Part shown: one piece after another, positions 16,799 through 25,563 of the stretch
Position numbering within the stretch: the first letter of the stretch is position 1
How the letters are laid out: every line of letters starts with the position of its first letter
Assembly (NCBI GenBank): GCA_025997215.1
Contig: BNUH01000002.1
Span: 62,001 to 126,000, forward strand
Origin: Clostridia bacterium
Lineage (GTDB): Bacteria > Bacillota_A > Clostridia > Christensenellales > Aristaeellaceae
Direction: 5' to 3'
Length of the DNA: 64,000 nt
The notes under the pieces: generated by a model
Database searches by the model: none
What the model saw: the letters and a program-made list of their open reading frames with translations, nothing else
What the model was told of the DNA's origin: nothing
Program-made: the position numbers and the translations under genes

Positions 16799-18366
16799 GA
16801 GGCGAGACCTCCCATACGTTCAGTGCGTTCAGTTGCGAGTATATCCGACATAATTTTCTCTTGAGTGGCTTCGCTGGCTTGGTATTCGCCCAGCAGTTTC
16901 CCCGCGTGCATAACGTAAACGCGGTCGCACATGCCGAGGATCTCGTTGAGTTCGGAGGAGATTAGTAGGATGGCCTTGCCCTGTTCGGCTAGTTCGTTAA
17001 CGATCTTGTATATTTCATACTTCGCGCCGACATCCACGCCGCGAGTTGGTTCATCCAGAATGAGGATGTCGGGTTTCGCGAATACCCACTTACCCAGGAG
17101 TACCTTCTGCTGGTTGCCGCCGGAGAGATTGCCGACGAGCTGCTCGACGTTGGGGGCTTTGACGTTGAGGCGGTCCTTGGTGTCGGCCGCGCTGCCCAGC
17201 TCGACGTCGGCATCGATGACACCGTAGTTGCTAACGGATGACATGCTGGCTAGGGTTAGGTTGCGCAGTATGGTGAATGGCAGGATTAGGCCGTCCTGCT
17301 TGCGATCCTCTGTAACGTAGGCTAGCCCTGCCTGGATTGCTTTGGGGATGGAGGGGAGGTCGATGGGCTTGCCATCCTTCTCTATCTCGCCCGTGATGTG
17401 GGTGCCGTAGGCTTTGCCGAATACGGACATGGCCAGCTCCGTGCGGCCAGCGCCGACAAGACCGTACATGCCTACGACTTCGCCGTGACGAACCATGATT
17501 GATACGTCATTGACCAGCTTCTTCTCTGTGAAGATCGGGTGGTAGACGTTCCAATGCTTGATGCGTAGGGCGGTGTCAGGGCGGATGCAGGGTTGGCGGG
17601 TGGGGTAACGCTGGGACATCTCACGGCCGACCATGCCCCGGATGATGCGATCCTCGGAGAGATCGTCGACGCCTTTTTCTAGGGTTTCGATGGTCTGGCC
17701 GTCGCGGATGACGGTGATACGGTCGGAGACGTAGGCGATTTCGTTGAGTTTGTGAGAGATGATGATCGAGGTGATGCCGCGTGAACGCTTGAAATCGATC
17801 AGCATGTCGAGGAGCTTTTGCGCGTCGCGCTCGTTGAGCGAGGATGTTGGCTCGTCGAGGATCAGGAGCTTGAGGTTCTTCGTCAGGGCTTTGGCGATTT
17901 CGACAAGCTGCTGCTTGCCGACGCCGATATCCTTGATGAGGGTGTGTGGGTTTTCGGAGAGACCGACGGTGCGGAGGTGCTCCTCGGCGTTGCGGTAGGT
18001 GTCATCCCAGCGGATGACGCCGTGGTTGGATTGCTCGTTGCCTAGGTACATGTTTTCGGCGATGGATAGGTAGGGGACGAGGGCGAGTTCTTGATGGATT
18101 ATAACGATTCCTTTGCGCTCGGAGTCGCTGATCGTGTGGAAGCGGCCTTCCTCACCGTTGAAGATGAAGTGGCCGTCGTAGGAACCGTAGGGGTAGATGC
18201 CGGATAGGATATTCATGAGGGTGGACTTGCCGGCGCCGTTTTCGCCAACGATGCCGAGGATCTCGCCTTTGCGCACGGTTAGGCTGACGTTCGACAAAGC
18301 GCGCACGCCGGGGAATTCCTTGGAGATGGACTGCATATCGAGGATTGGGGGGTCGCTTTTCGCCAT
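16795..18366 (-). CDS. mmsA: Multiple-monosaccharide ABC transporter ATPase (two ABC domains, MmsA/GguA/XylG type)
   Basis: 523 residues with two ABC domains in tandem. Domain 1 has Walker A GENGAGKST near residues 38-46 and Walker B LLILDEPTSSL; domain 2 has the family's degenerate P-loop GLVGAGRTE, signature LSGGNQQKV and Walker B ILILDEPTRGVD. The ATG used is 8 nt after GGAGG; an upstream GTG is only 2 nt from it and is less likely. Drives sugar import together with mmsB. Preceded by a run of GC-rich hairpins that separates it from xylB. Confidence 0.94.
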   Translation of the reverse strand: MAKSDPPILDMQSISKEFPGVRALSNVSLTVRKGEILGIVGENGAGKSTLMNILSGIYPYGSYDGHFIFNGEEGRFHTISDSERKGIVIIHQELALVPYLSIAENMYLGNEQSNHGVIRWDDTYRNAEEHLRTVGLSENPHTLIKDIGVGKQQLVEIAKALTKNLKLLILDEPTSSLNERDAQKLLDMLIDFKRSRGITSIIISHKLNEIAYVSDRITVIRDGQTIETLEKGVDDLSEDRIIRGMVGREMSQRYPTRQPCIRPDTALRIKHWNVYHPIFTEKKLVNDVSIMVRHGEVVGMYGLVGAGRTELAMSVFGKAYGTHITGEIEKDGKPIDLPSIPKAIQAGLAYVTEDRKQDGLILPFTILRNLTLASMSSVSNYGVIDADVELGSAADTKDRLNVKAPNVEQLVGNLSGGNQQKVLLGKWVFAKPDILILDEPTRGVDVGAKYEIYKIVNELAEQGKAILLISSELNEILGMCDRVYVMHAGKLLGEYQASEATQEKIMSDILATERTERMGGLAS

Positions 18367-18408
18367 AAACACCGCCTCCGCTGGATCGATTCACGGTTAA
18401 AAGAAGGT

Positions 18409-18504
18409 CCAGGGTGAAACCCTGGTCAGGGGTTGAGGGGCTGAAAGCCCCTCATAGGGTCCGGGGCAAAGCCCCGAAAACCTCCGAACTCCCCCGTGAG
18501 GGAG
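18409..18504 (-). repeat. Run of four tandem GC-rich hairpins between xylB and mmsA
   Basis: Four short perfect stems in a row: CCAGGG/CCCTGG (18409-18425), TGAGGGGC/GCCCCTCA (18434-18454), CGGGGC/GCCCCG (18462-18476) and CTCCC/GGGAG (18489-18504), with loops of 3 to 6 nt, often AAA-containing. None has a T tract, so they are not classical terminators. They sit in the 143-nt gap inside the operon and may protect or set the 3' end of xylB mRNA. Resembles the GC-rich intergenic repeats found scattered in many gut Clostridia. Confidence 0.75.
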
Positions 18505-18509
18505 AAGAA

Positions 18510-20039
18510 TTATATCCCTTTGAGTTCGACAAAGCTATCCTTCAAAACAGGATACAGCTTAGTGTACAGACCATAAACCTTATTGTATGCCCTGTTATTG
18601 TTAATCTCCGGCTGCCGCGTGGACTTAACCCGAATGATACGATCACACGCCTCTCCAACGCTCGGGTATAACCCCGCACCAACGGCGGCCAGAATCGCCG
18701 CTCCTAACGCCGCGCCTTCAGACGACTCAGGCAGACTGATCGGACAGCCAAACATATCCGCGATCATTGCCCGCCAAAAACCAGATCGCGCGCCGCCGCC
18801 AACCGCCAGCACATTCGACAGCGTTACACCCATACCACGTAGGATATTGACTGAATCATTGAGCGCGTACGTCACGCCTTCCATTACTGCGCGGATGAGA
18901 TCGGCGCGCGTGTGCATCGCGCTTAAACCAAAGAACACGCCTCGGCAATCCGGGTCCAAGTGCGGCGTGCGCTCGCCCATGAGGTAGGGGAGGTAGAGGA
19001 GCCGATTAGCGCCGACGGGACTGGATGCGGCTTCATTCGACATTTCGTCGTATGGATCGATGCCTTTCGCGAGCGCCGCCGCCTTCTCGGGTTCGCAAAC
19101 GGTATCCCGAAGCCAGCGCAGCGATAACCCCGCCGACTGTACTACGCCCATGACGTGCCACGCTCCAGGCACGGCACAGCAGAACGTATGAACCCTGCCC
19201 TTCGGATCGATCGACAACTGATCCGTGTGAGCGAATACCACGCCCGACGTGCCTATCGTGCAGAACGCCCGCCCGTTACGTACAACCCCAGTACCCACCG
19301 CCGCCGCCGCGTTGTCACCTGCACCACCCACAACCAGCGTTGAAGCGGATAGGCCAGTCAGCTTGGCCGCATAATCGGATATATGCCCGGTAACCTCCGG
19401 TGATTCATACACTTTGGCCAGTAACTCCAGCGGAATGCCCAGCTTCGCGCAGACTTCCTCCGACCAGCGGCGGTGCGGCACATCCAGCAGCTGCATGCCG
19501 CTGGCGTCCGATACTTCGGTGGCGAAATCTCCGGTCAGCTTATACCGCAGGAAATCCTTGGGCAGCAGTATGTGTCTGCATTTTGCGAAGAGTTCAGGCT
19601 GGTGATTCTTGACCCACATGATTTTGGAGGCTGTGAATCCTGTCAGCGCGGGATTCGCCGTAACCTCGATCATGCGCTTTGCACCGATGAGGCTGGTTAT
19701 CTGTTCACACTCAGCGCCCGTGCGCTGATCCGCCCAGATGATCGAGCGGCCCAGCGTCTGCCCGTGTTCATCCAGCATAACCAGACCGTGCATCTGGCCT
19801 GACATGCCCAGCGCCTTGATCTGCCGGGGATCGACGCCCGACTCGCGGATAACCTGTGAGAGCGTTGCGACAGCAGCGTCCCACCAGTCGGATGGCTCCT
19901 GCTCGGCCCAGCCATTGTGCGGCTGATAGAGAGGGTATTCCCGCGAGGCCGAGCAGACCAGGCTGCCGTCCTCGCGGAATAGCGCGGTTTTTGTCCCAGA
20001 CGTCCCTAAGTCTAAACCAATGATGTAAGCGGAGGACAT
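18510..20039 (-). CDS. xylB: Xylulokinase
   Basis: Phosphorylates D-xylulose to D-xylulose 5-phosphate, the entry point to the pentose phosphate pathway. 509 residues of the FGGY kinase fold: phosphate-1 motif DLGTSGTKTALF at about 9-20, substrate region GLVMLDEHG and SGQMHG, and the C-terminal ADP-binding glycine-rich segment AVGGGARSGFWRAMIADMFG. Good RBS (GGAGG, 7 nt). Lies directly downstream of xylA, 12 nt apart, and so is co-transcribed. Could also accept xylulose made by the D-lyxose isomerase at 45.9 kb. Confidence 0.96.
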   Translation of the reverse strand: MSSAYIIGLDLGTSGTKTALFREDGSLVCSASREYPLYQPHNGWAEQEPSDWWDAAVATLSQVIRESGVDPRQIKALGMSGQMHGLVMLDEHGQTLGRSIIWADQRTGAECEQITSLIGAKRMIEVTANPALTGFTASKIMWVKNHQPELFAKCRHILLPKDFLRYKLTGDFATEVSDASGMQLLDVPHRRWSEEVCAKLGIPLELLAKVYESPEVTGHISDYAAKLTGLSASTLVVGGAGDNAAAAVGTGVVRNGRAFCTIGTSGVVFAHTDQLSIDPKGRVHTFCCAVPGAWHVMGVVQSAGLSLRWLRDTVCEPEKAAALAKGIDPYDEMSNEAASSPVGANRLLYLPYLMGERTPHLDPDCRGVFFGLSAMHTRADLIRAVMEGVTYALNDSVNILRGMGVTLSNVLAVGGGARSGFWRAMIADMFGCPISLPESSEGAALGAAILAAVGAGLYPSVGEACDRIIRVKSTRQPEINNNRAYNKVYGLYTKLYPVLKDSFVELKGI

Positions 20040-20051
20040 TCGGTGGCCTCC

Positions 20052-21368
20052 TTATCCAAACATAACGTTGTTCATAACGGACTCGAGGTATTCTTGTCTG
20101 CCGCTGCCGGGCAGTGCGGGCGCGCCGTTCTTCTCGGCGATGGCGGCTAATTCAGCCAGCGTAGCCTTACCTGCGCGAATCTTCTTGCCTAACTCACCGT
20201 CGAACGACGCGTAACGATCCTTCAGGAACTTATCGATACGCCCGTCCTCAATGATCGCGGCGGCTCTCAACAATCCCAGCGCGAAGGTATCCATGCCCAG
20301 TATGAACGCGTGTGCGATATCCTCGGGCGTGTACGCGCTGCGGCGATTCTTCGCGTCGAAGTTGAATCCGCCATTGATGCCGCCCGCCTTGAGCACCTCG
20401 TACATGGCCAAAGTCGTCTCGTATACATTGAACGGGAACTCGTCGGTATCCCAGCCGATCAGATAATCGCCCTGATTAGCGTCAATGGAACCGAGCATGC
20501 CGTTGATCGCGCTGACCCGCAGGTCGTGCTGGAACGTGTGGCCAGCCAGCGTAGCGTGGTTGGCCTCGATATTCATCTTGAAGTCCTTAGCTAGGCCGTA
20601 CTCCTTCAAGAATCCAATAGCCGTGGCTGCGTCGAAGTCATACTGGTGCTTCATGGGTTCCTTGGGTTTCGGCTCGATGAGGAAGTCGCCTTTGAACCCG
20701 ATCGAGCGGCCATACTCGACGGCCATCTTCATGAGCGCCGCGATGTTATCCAGCTCGAACTTCATGTCGGTATTGAGTAATGATTCATAACCTTCGCGTC
20801 CGCCCCAGAATACGTAGCCGCGGCCGCCTAGCTTGACGGTCATATCAAGCGCCTTCTTGATCTGGGCGGCGGCATGGCAGTACACATCCGCCGAGTTAGA
20901 GCTGCCCGCACCATTCATGAAGCGCGGGTTGCTGAACATATTCGCCGTACCCCACAGGCATTTGATACCCGTTTCGCCCATCTTTTTGAGCAGGTAGTCG
21001 GTGATTTCGTCCAGGCGTTTGTTGGTTTCGCCGATGGTGTCAGCCTCGGGCACGAGATCCACGTCGTGGAAACAGAAGTATTCGATGCCAAGTTTCAGCA
21101 TTAATTCAAAACCCGCGTCCACCTTGGCGTAGGCAAGATCCATCGATCCAGCCGCTTTGCCGAAGGATTTATCAGCGGTGCCCGGTCCAAACATGTCGGT
21201 GCCTGTTGCGCCCAGAGCGTGCCACCAGGCCAGTGCGAAGGGCAGGTGCTCCTTCATCTTCTTGCCCAGAACGGTTTGATCCGCGTTGTAATACTTGAAC
21301 GCGAAGGGGTTTTGGGATTTGCCGCCTTCATACTTGACAGCGGGGATGCCGGGGAATAATTCAGCCAT
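20052..21368 (-). CDS. xylA: Xylose isomerase
   Basis: Converts D-xylose to D-xylulose, cytosolic, metal-dependent. 438 residues, normal for class II enzymes. Landmarks: [11 protein letters not shown] with the catalytic His, [24 protein letters not shown], the metal-binding [22 protein letters not shown] and [15 protein letters not shown] precedes the ATG. First gene of the xylose operon, under a near-consensus promoter. Confidence 0.98.
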   Translation of the reverse strand: MAELFPGIPAVKYEGGKSQNPFAFKYYNADQTVLGKKMKEHLPFALAWWHALGATGTDMFGPGTADKSFGKAAGSMDLAYAKVDAGFELMLKLGIEYFCFHDVDLVPEADTIGETNKRLDEITDYLLKKMGETGIKCLWGTANMFSNPRFMNGAGSSNSADVYCHAAAQIKKALDMTVKLGGRGYVFWGGREGYESLLNTDMKFELDNIAALMKMAVEYGRSIGFKGDFLIEPKPKEPMKHQYDFDAATAIGFLKEYGLAKDFKMNIEANHATLAGHTFQHDLRVSAINGMLGSIDANQGDYLIGWDTDEFPFNVYETTLAMYEVLKAGGINGGFNFDAKNRRSAYTPEDIAHAFILGMDTFALGLLRAAAIIEDGRIDKFLKDRYASFDGELGKKIRAGKATLAELAAIAEKNGAPALPGSGRQEYLESVMNNVMFG

Positions 21369-21406
21369 ATAGGCGTACTCCTTTCAATCTATAAAACGTT
21401 GATTAT

Positions 21407-21435
21407 ATTGTACAATTATTTGGTAAAGATGTCAA
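21407..21435 (-). promoter_or_regulatory. Promoter of the xylose operon with palindrome at the -10
   Basis: On the minus strand: TTGACA (21430-21435), 17-bp spacer, TACAAT (21407-21412). The 10-bp perfect palindrome ATTGTACAAT (21407-21416) covers the -10 box and is a candidate operator for a xylose repressor. Just downstream at 21391-21400 is ATAAAACGTT, near the predicted start site. No XylR/ROK repressor gene lies next to the operon. Confidence 0.85.
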
Positions 21436-21471
21436 CTGCTTACATATTTTTACGACGGTGGTAAGCTCTAT

Positions 21472-21720
21472 CGCCTGCGGGCGGACTGCCCCAACTGCGG
21501 TTGGGGACTTGTTACTTTTCCCGTCCGTGGGAAAAGTAACCAAAAGGACGGCCAAAGAAGAGGGGCGCTATGGCGCCCCCTCTCCTCTGGACACCTCTCC
21601 CCAGCCATTTTGCACCTGCTGCCTGAAGCCAAACGTACGCTATCCAGCGTAACACAGTGTTGTAGGTCTTTGGCATCATATCGTTTACCTGAAATCCTAG
21701 ATGACCTAAAGCTGGCGGCG
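21472..21720 (+). repeat. Dispersed hairpin repeat, copy 1
   Basis: About 250-bp repeat, whose first 130 bp are nearly identical to copy 2 (52076-52326) and the remainder similar but diverged (shared GGTCTTTG-CATCATAT-GTTTAC). Contains three hairpins: CCCCAA/TTGGGG at 21489-21506, GTTACTTTTCCC/GGGAAAAGTAAC at 21511-21540, and GGGGCGC/GCGCCCC near 21562-21579. Located between the xylose promoter and a reverse gene. Contains short open frames only because of its composition; not a protein gene in my judgement. Confidence 0.9.
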
Positions 21721-21731
21721 GGGGTCTGTTA

Positions 21732-22253
21732 TTAAGCAATAACTACACGTTTGGTTATGGCTGTCACGTCCATATAGTAACGCTTTGGATTGTAACGATC
21801 CAGGTATATGGTCATGGTTTTTATACCATGTTCGGCCAAATAACCCGTCGGGTCAAAGGAGAGCATTTCGCTGCGGTAGACATACACCCGGCCGTCGTCC
21901 GCGCCTTCCCAGCGGCAGGTGATGATAAACGCGTTCGATCGGTTGTAGCCATAGTTGTACAACGGGCCGATGGAGTCGATCGGCGCTTCGATCTTATTGC
22001 CCGACGCGCGCAGACTATCCTCGCGGCGACGCGCGGCCTGCGCAATGATCGCGAATACCACAGCGATTATCAGAAACGGCAGTCCCGTCAAACAGAGCGC
22101 GACCGCTGCTGCCGCTCCATCCGACTCCATGCGCAGCAGTTCGCTCGTATCCACATGCAGTGCCGCGCCCACTATTACACCAATAAGCGCCAGGCCCGCG
22201 CCGACGCCGAAGAATACCCAGGCCAGCGATTTGTACACGCGTCGATAAACCAT
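21732..22253 (-). CDS. Two-pass membrane protein, DUF3592-like
   Basis: 173 residues. The ATG is 4 nt after the hemZ stop with AAAGGAGTG contributed by the end of hemZ, so it is the last gene of that operon; a longer frame exists but enters hemZ. Two membrane helices at about 8-32 and 48-72, then a soluble domain of about 100 residues with GYNRSNAFIITCRWEG, VYRSEMLSFDP and YLDRYNPKRYYMDVT, resembling DUF3592-type proteins in which a small beta-rich domain follows membrane helices. Function unknown. Confidence 0.75.
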   Translation of the reverse strand: MVYRRVYKSLAWVFFGVGAGLALIGVIVGAALHVDTSELLRMESDGAAAAVALCLTGLPFLIIAVVFAIIAQAARRREDSLRASGNKIEAPIDSIGPLYNYGYNRSNAFIITCRWEGADDGRVYVYRSEMLSFDPTGYLAEHGIKTMTIYLDRYNPKRYYMDVTAITKRVVIA

Positions 22254-22257
22254 CTTT

Positions 22258-23766
22258 TTACACTCCTTTATTGTTGCCGTTTGGTTCGGACCACAACGCC
22301 CGTTTCCGTTCAATCATCTCATCCAAACGCTCGATATATCGCGCGGACTCCATCATATTCGGCGCGCGCTCGATCCTTAGCTGGTTAGCATCGTTATACA
22401 TTACGCGTTTGGATATACCGCCCGCGCCCAGCGCGAGTATGGACGCGGTCTCTTCCATCATGTCAATGTTATAGATGGATATACGATCCGGCTTAGCATA
22501 ACCGACGTTCTCCTGGTTGCCTGCGATTTGTTTTTGACGGTATAAGTAATAAGGCCTCATACCCATTTGCCTTGCGGATTCCGCGCCAAGGAGGATCATC
22601 TCCTCGACGGTTTCCGGCGCGGTCTCTATGAACGCCGGGTCGTCGAACAGTTTGGACGCACGCTTCCGTGCCAGTGTATGGATTGTCAGACTGTCCGGCT
22701 GTAACGTTTGGACTGCCTCTAATGTTCGCGCGAAATCGCCGACGGATTCGCCCGGCAGCGCAGCGATCAGATCCATATTGATGTTGTTGAAACCCATCGT
22801 CCGCGCGCGGTCGAATGCGTCGATGGTCTGCGCGGCGGTGTGCCGGCGGCCGATCCGTTCCAGAGTAGAATCATTCATGGTTTGGGGGTTGATGCTGATG
22901 CGGGTCACGGGGTGCGAACGCAGAACCTTCAGCCGCTCCCCGTCCAGTGTGTCGGGACGTCCAGCTTCGACGGTGAACTCCAGAACGTTGGGGAAGGCGC
23001 GGTCCAGCGCGGTTATAATGTTATCCAGCCGCGATGCCTCCAACGCAGTAGGCGTGCCGCCGCCCATGTACAGCGCGTGCGGTTGCAAGCCGCACTCGTC
23101 CATCAGTTCGCGGGTTGATTGTATTTCAGTAACTAGCGCGCTCACATAGGCATCCGTCTTGCGCGGATCCTTCGGAATAATCTCCGTCTTGAACGAGCAA
23201 TACGCGCACCGTGTCACACAATACGGTATGCCTACATAAATATCGACCTCGCACGGATCAACCGAGAGGTACGGCGATTGCGTCTCGCAAATCGAGCGCA
23301 GCAGCGCGGCTTTGTCCTGCCGCGTGTCGAATGACTGCATGATCGTGCGTTCCGGATCGGGGTCGCCCGCCGCCAGCCGCTCGGCAAACAGCCGGGTCGG
23401 ACGGATGCCCGTCAGCGCGCCCCAAGGCGGATGATGATGGGTTATATTCTTTAATAGATAGTAACAGCATTGTTTGGCGGCGCGTTTTAACAGGCGTTTG
23501 GTGTTCAGGGTGAAGGCTTCGGGGGATTGCGCGCCGGGTTGTGGAATGGGTACTTGCCAATCGAATGTGTTGTAATCGGTTGAGTTGCCAGCGATCGTAC
23601 ACTGTTCATGCCAATAGCCTTCATGTTCTGTATGAGTATGACTAATGCGCTTATCAGCATTCGCGTCGTCCGATTCGCGCACAATCGCGCCGGGCATCAT
23701 CATCCGCACAACGTCGGCTATGTCGTTTGAGAATGAGGGCAGGTTGGTCTCCAAAACAATTATCAT
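22258..23766 (-). CDS. hemZ: Coproporphyrinogen dehydrogenase-like radical SAM protein HemZ
   Basis: Oxygen-independent coproporphyrinogen-type radical SAM enzyme, 502 residues, the same length as Bacillus subtilis HemZ. The ATG lies one base after the dtd stop. Radical SAM cluster motif CVTRCAYCSF (Cys-x3-Cys-x2-Cys) is near residues 189-198; a GGGTPTALEA motif follows, as in HemN-like enzymes. The N-terminal 150 residues are the HemZ-specific domain. In strict anaerobes the real substrate is debated; heme synthesis genes were not seen around it. Confidence 0.92.
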   Translation of the reverse strand: MIIVLETNLPSFSNDIADVVRMMMPGAIVRESDDANADKRISHTHTEHEGYWHEQCTIAGNSTDYNTFDWQVPIPQPGAQSPEAFTLNTKRLLKRAAKQCCYYLLKNITHHHPPWGALTGIRPTRLFAERLAAGDPDPERTIMQSFDTRQDKAALLRSICETQSPYLSVDPCEVDIYVGIPYCVTRCAYCSFKTEIIPKDPRKTDAYVSALVTEIQSTRELMDECGLQPHALYMGGGTPTALEASRLDNIITALDRAFPNVLEFTVEAGRPDTLDGERLKVLRSHPVTRISINPQTMNDSTLERIGRRHTAAQTIDAFDRARTMGFNNINMDLIAALPGESVGDFARTLEAVQTLQPDSLTIHTLARKRASKLFDDPAFIETAPETVEEMILLGAESARQMGMRPYYLYRQKQIAGNQENVGYAKPDRISIYNIDMMEETASILALGAGGISKRVMYNDANQLRIERAPNMMESARYIERLDEMIERKRALWSEPNGNNKGV

Positions 23767-23767
23767 G

Positions 23768-24217
23768 CTAGAATCGTTTCCGGCTGTCGACCAATATTGT
23801 AACCGGGCCGTCGTTGACCAATTCGACATACATATGCGTCTGGAACACGCCCGTTTCGACCGTTAAGCCTAACGTTCGCAAGGCCTCGCAATATTTAGCG
23901 AACAACAGTTCGGCTTGCTCCGGCCGTGCAGCCTCAATGAAGCTGGGCCGACGGCCGTGCCGCGTGTCGCCCAGCAGCGTGAACTGGGATACGGCCAGGA
24001 TATCGCCGCCGACATCCTGGATGGATAGGTTCATCTTATCTTGATCGTCCTCGAATACGCGCAGCCCGGCGGTCTTATTCGCGGCATATTGGATATCGTC
24101 GGGGGTGTCGCCGTCCTCGACTCCCACCAGCACGGTATACCCCTTACCTATCTGGCCGACGATCGTACCGTCCACCGTTACGCTTGCGCGGCTGACGCGC
24201 TGGATTACCAGTCGCAT
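23768..24217 (-). CDS. dtd: D-aminoacyl-tRNA deacylase
   Basis: Removes D-amino acids (and Gly) from tRNA, cytosolic quality control. 149 residues, normal. The two signature motifs are present: SQFTLLGDT (Thr catalytic region, near 78-86) and the NDGPVTILVDS (GP) motif near the C terminus. Starts 6 nt after the upstream unknown gene with GGAGGG nearby and ends one base before hemZ, so this is a tight operon. Confidence 0.97.
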   Translation of the reverse strand: MRLVIQRVSRASVTVDGTIVGQIGKGYTVLVGVEDGDTPDDIQYAANKTAGLRVFEDDQDKMNLSIQDVGGDILAVSQFTLLGDTRHGRRPSFIEAARPEQAELLFAKYCEALRTLGLTVETGVFQTHMYVELVNDGPVTILVDSRKRF

Positions 24218-24223
24218 ATAATA

Positions 24224-25378
24224 CTATCCCTCCGATTGTCCGGCTATCAGCGTGTTAATATGTTGAAAGAACGCGCGCACATCCCGAAAGTCCTCATGGG
24301 CCATGTGCAGCATGACTTTTCCGTGACAAGTCATGCGTTTTGCTCCGTTAAAGACGTACGCCGTTTTAGCCATGCAGTGGTCGCCATAACAACTGACGCA
24401 GTCGTTCAGCGCGTAAAATATCCGCTCGGCTAACGCGGCGTCGGTTTTCGCGATCTCCGCAAGCGTTTCCTCCATGCGGTCCACTTTCCTGCCCCATGTT
24501 TCCGGCGTGCTTTGGGTCACGATGTACCATGAGAATCCGTGTGTTGCGCACGCGCCCGATGTATGCAGCGCGTAGGAGATGCCGTAATCGGCCGCGACAT
24601 ACGTAACCTTGCCCGTCTTGTTGACTCTCCGCATGAACTTTACCGGACGCTGTGTGCGGAGGAGCGTGTCTGTTTCGACAACCTCACTTTGATATTCAAC
24701 GGGCAAGGCCGCGATAACGCTCTCGAACGTCGGCTTGGATGTTTCCGGCAGCGGCTGAGTTTTTGCCATGCCGAACGCGCCGCGAATAACGGCGGATTGA
24801 GCGTCCAGCTCGGTTACACTAATCGACTTAATATTCAACATTGCGCGCTTGAATACTGCAAGCCCGATTGTCAAGCCATCCTTCGCGGCGTCCTTCGCCA
24901 GCTTTTTCATATATGGTCGCTTGTTTGAATAATACCGTTCCTCGCCGCCGACGCATATCTGCATCTCATGAAGCCCGTAAGTCACGGATATATCGGTATA
25001 CTCGCCGAACGGCAGAGCGTTGTTATAAAGTCCGCCGTCCTGGTTCGGCTTACCAGACGGCGAAATGATGTCCTCGATCTTGCGGTTATCCTGCCAGGGC
25101 GTCGCGAACGAGACGTAACCGTTTCCGATCAGCAGTATTAGCGCGGGATAATCCAGCCGCACTGTCATATCAATCCGAAACGGCGGGTGATACAAACCAG
25201 GCAGCGTTACGCGCGACGCCTTGAAGGTGTCGCCGTAGAGGTTGAATGCGATGGACGTAATCGAGCGGGTGGTCCAAACGTTAAGCGCGCCATCCTCCAG
25301 CGCGGTACGCGCGCCGCCATGCGGGGTCAGTAAGGACAGATCGACGTCGCGGCGGGTTGGACATGATTGCGTTATCAT
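24224..25378 (-). CDS. Unknown protein with cysteine-rich C-terminal region
   Basis: 384 residues, not recognised. Start is set by AAGGTG 7 nt upstream of ATG. N-terminal 160 residues look beta-rich (FNLYGDTFKASRV, PFRIDMTVRLDYPALILLIG), with a concanavalin-like or lectin-type feel but no firm match. The middle has YAADYGISYALHTSGACATHG and the C-terminal third contains CVSCYGDHC plus TCHGKVMLHMAH, a His/Cys pattern that could bind zinc or form disulfides. It has its own near-consensus promoter and sits between rel and dtd, where other Clostridia often have a metallo-beta-lactamase-fold gene. No signal peptide, so cytosolic. Function unknown. Confidence 0.8.
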   Translation of the reverse strand: MITQSCPTRRDVDLSLLTPHGGARTALEDGALNVWTTRSITSIAFNLYGDTFKASRVTLPGLYHPPFRIDMTVRLDYPALILLIGNGYVSFATPWQDNRKIEDIISPSGKPNQDGGLYNNALPFGEYTDISVTYGLHEMQICVGGEERYYSNKRPYMKKLAKDAAKDGLTIGLAVFKRAMLNIKSISVTELDAQSAVIRGAFGMAKTQPLPETSKPTFESVIAALPVEYQSEVVETDTLLRTQRPVKFMRRVNKTGKVTYVAADYGISYALHTSGACATHGFSWYIVTQSTPETWGRKVDRMEETLAEIAKTDAALAERIFYALNDCVSCYGDHCMAKTAYVFNGAKRMTCHGKVMLHMAHEDFRDVRAFFQHINTLIAGQSEG

Positions 25379-25475
25379 AATAAAACACCTTTTCACGTAT
25401 CAGGATCATCATACATCGCGGCGGGGCGGCATCGCGAAAAAGCGAATCCATCAAGCGCAACTGAGTTATGAGCGA

Positions 25476-25504
25476 AGTATACCACAACTTAACGCTGTTG
25501 TCAA
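25476..25504 (-). promoter_or_regulatory. Promoter of the unknown-dtd-hemZ operon
   Basis: On the minus strand TTGACA (25499-25504), 17-bp spacer, TATACT (25476-25481). Near-perfect sigma-A promoter about 100 nt before the start codon. Confidence 0.88.
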
Positions 25505-25563
25505 GCAAAGAAAACAACCAGATTTTATGGATAATATTCCCAAAATTACATCGCGTCAACTAT

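Noticed and set aside
21458..21652. Short open frames inside the dispersed repeat that could be annotated as hypothetical proteins
   Set aside because: They run through hairpins and exist because of the repeat's composition; the third copy gives a different frame context, and no RBS is present.
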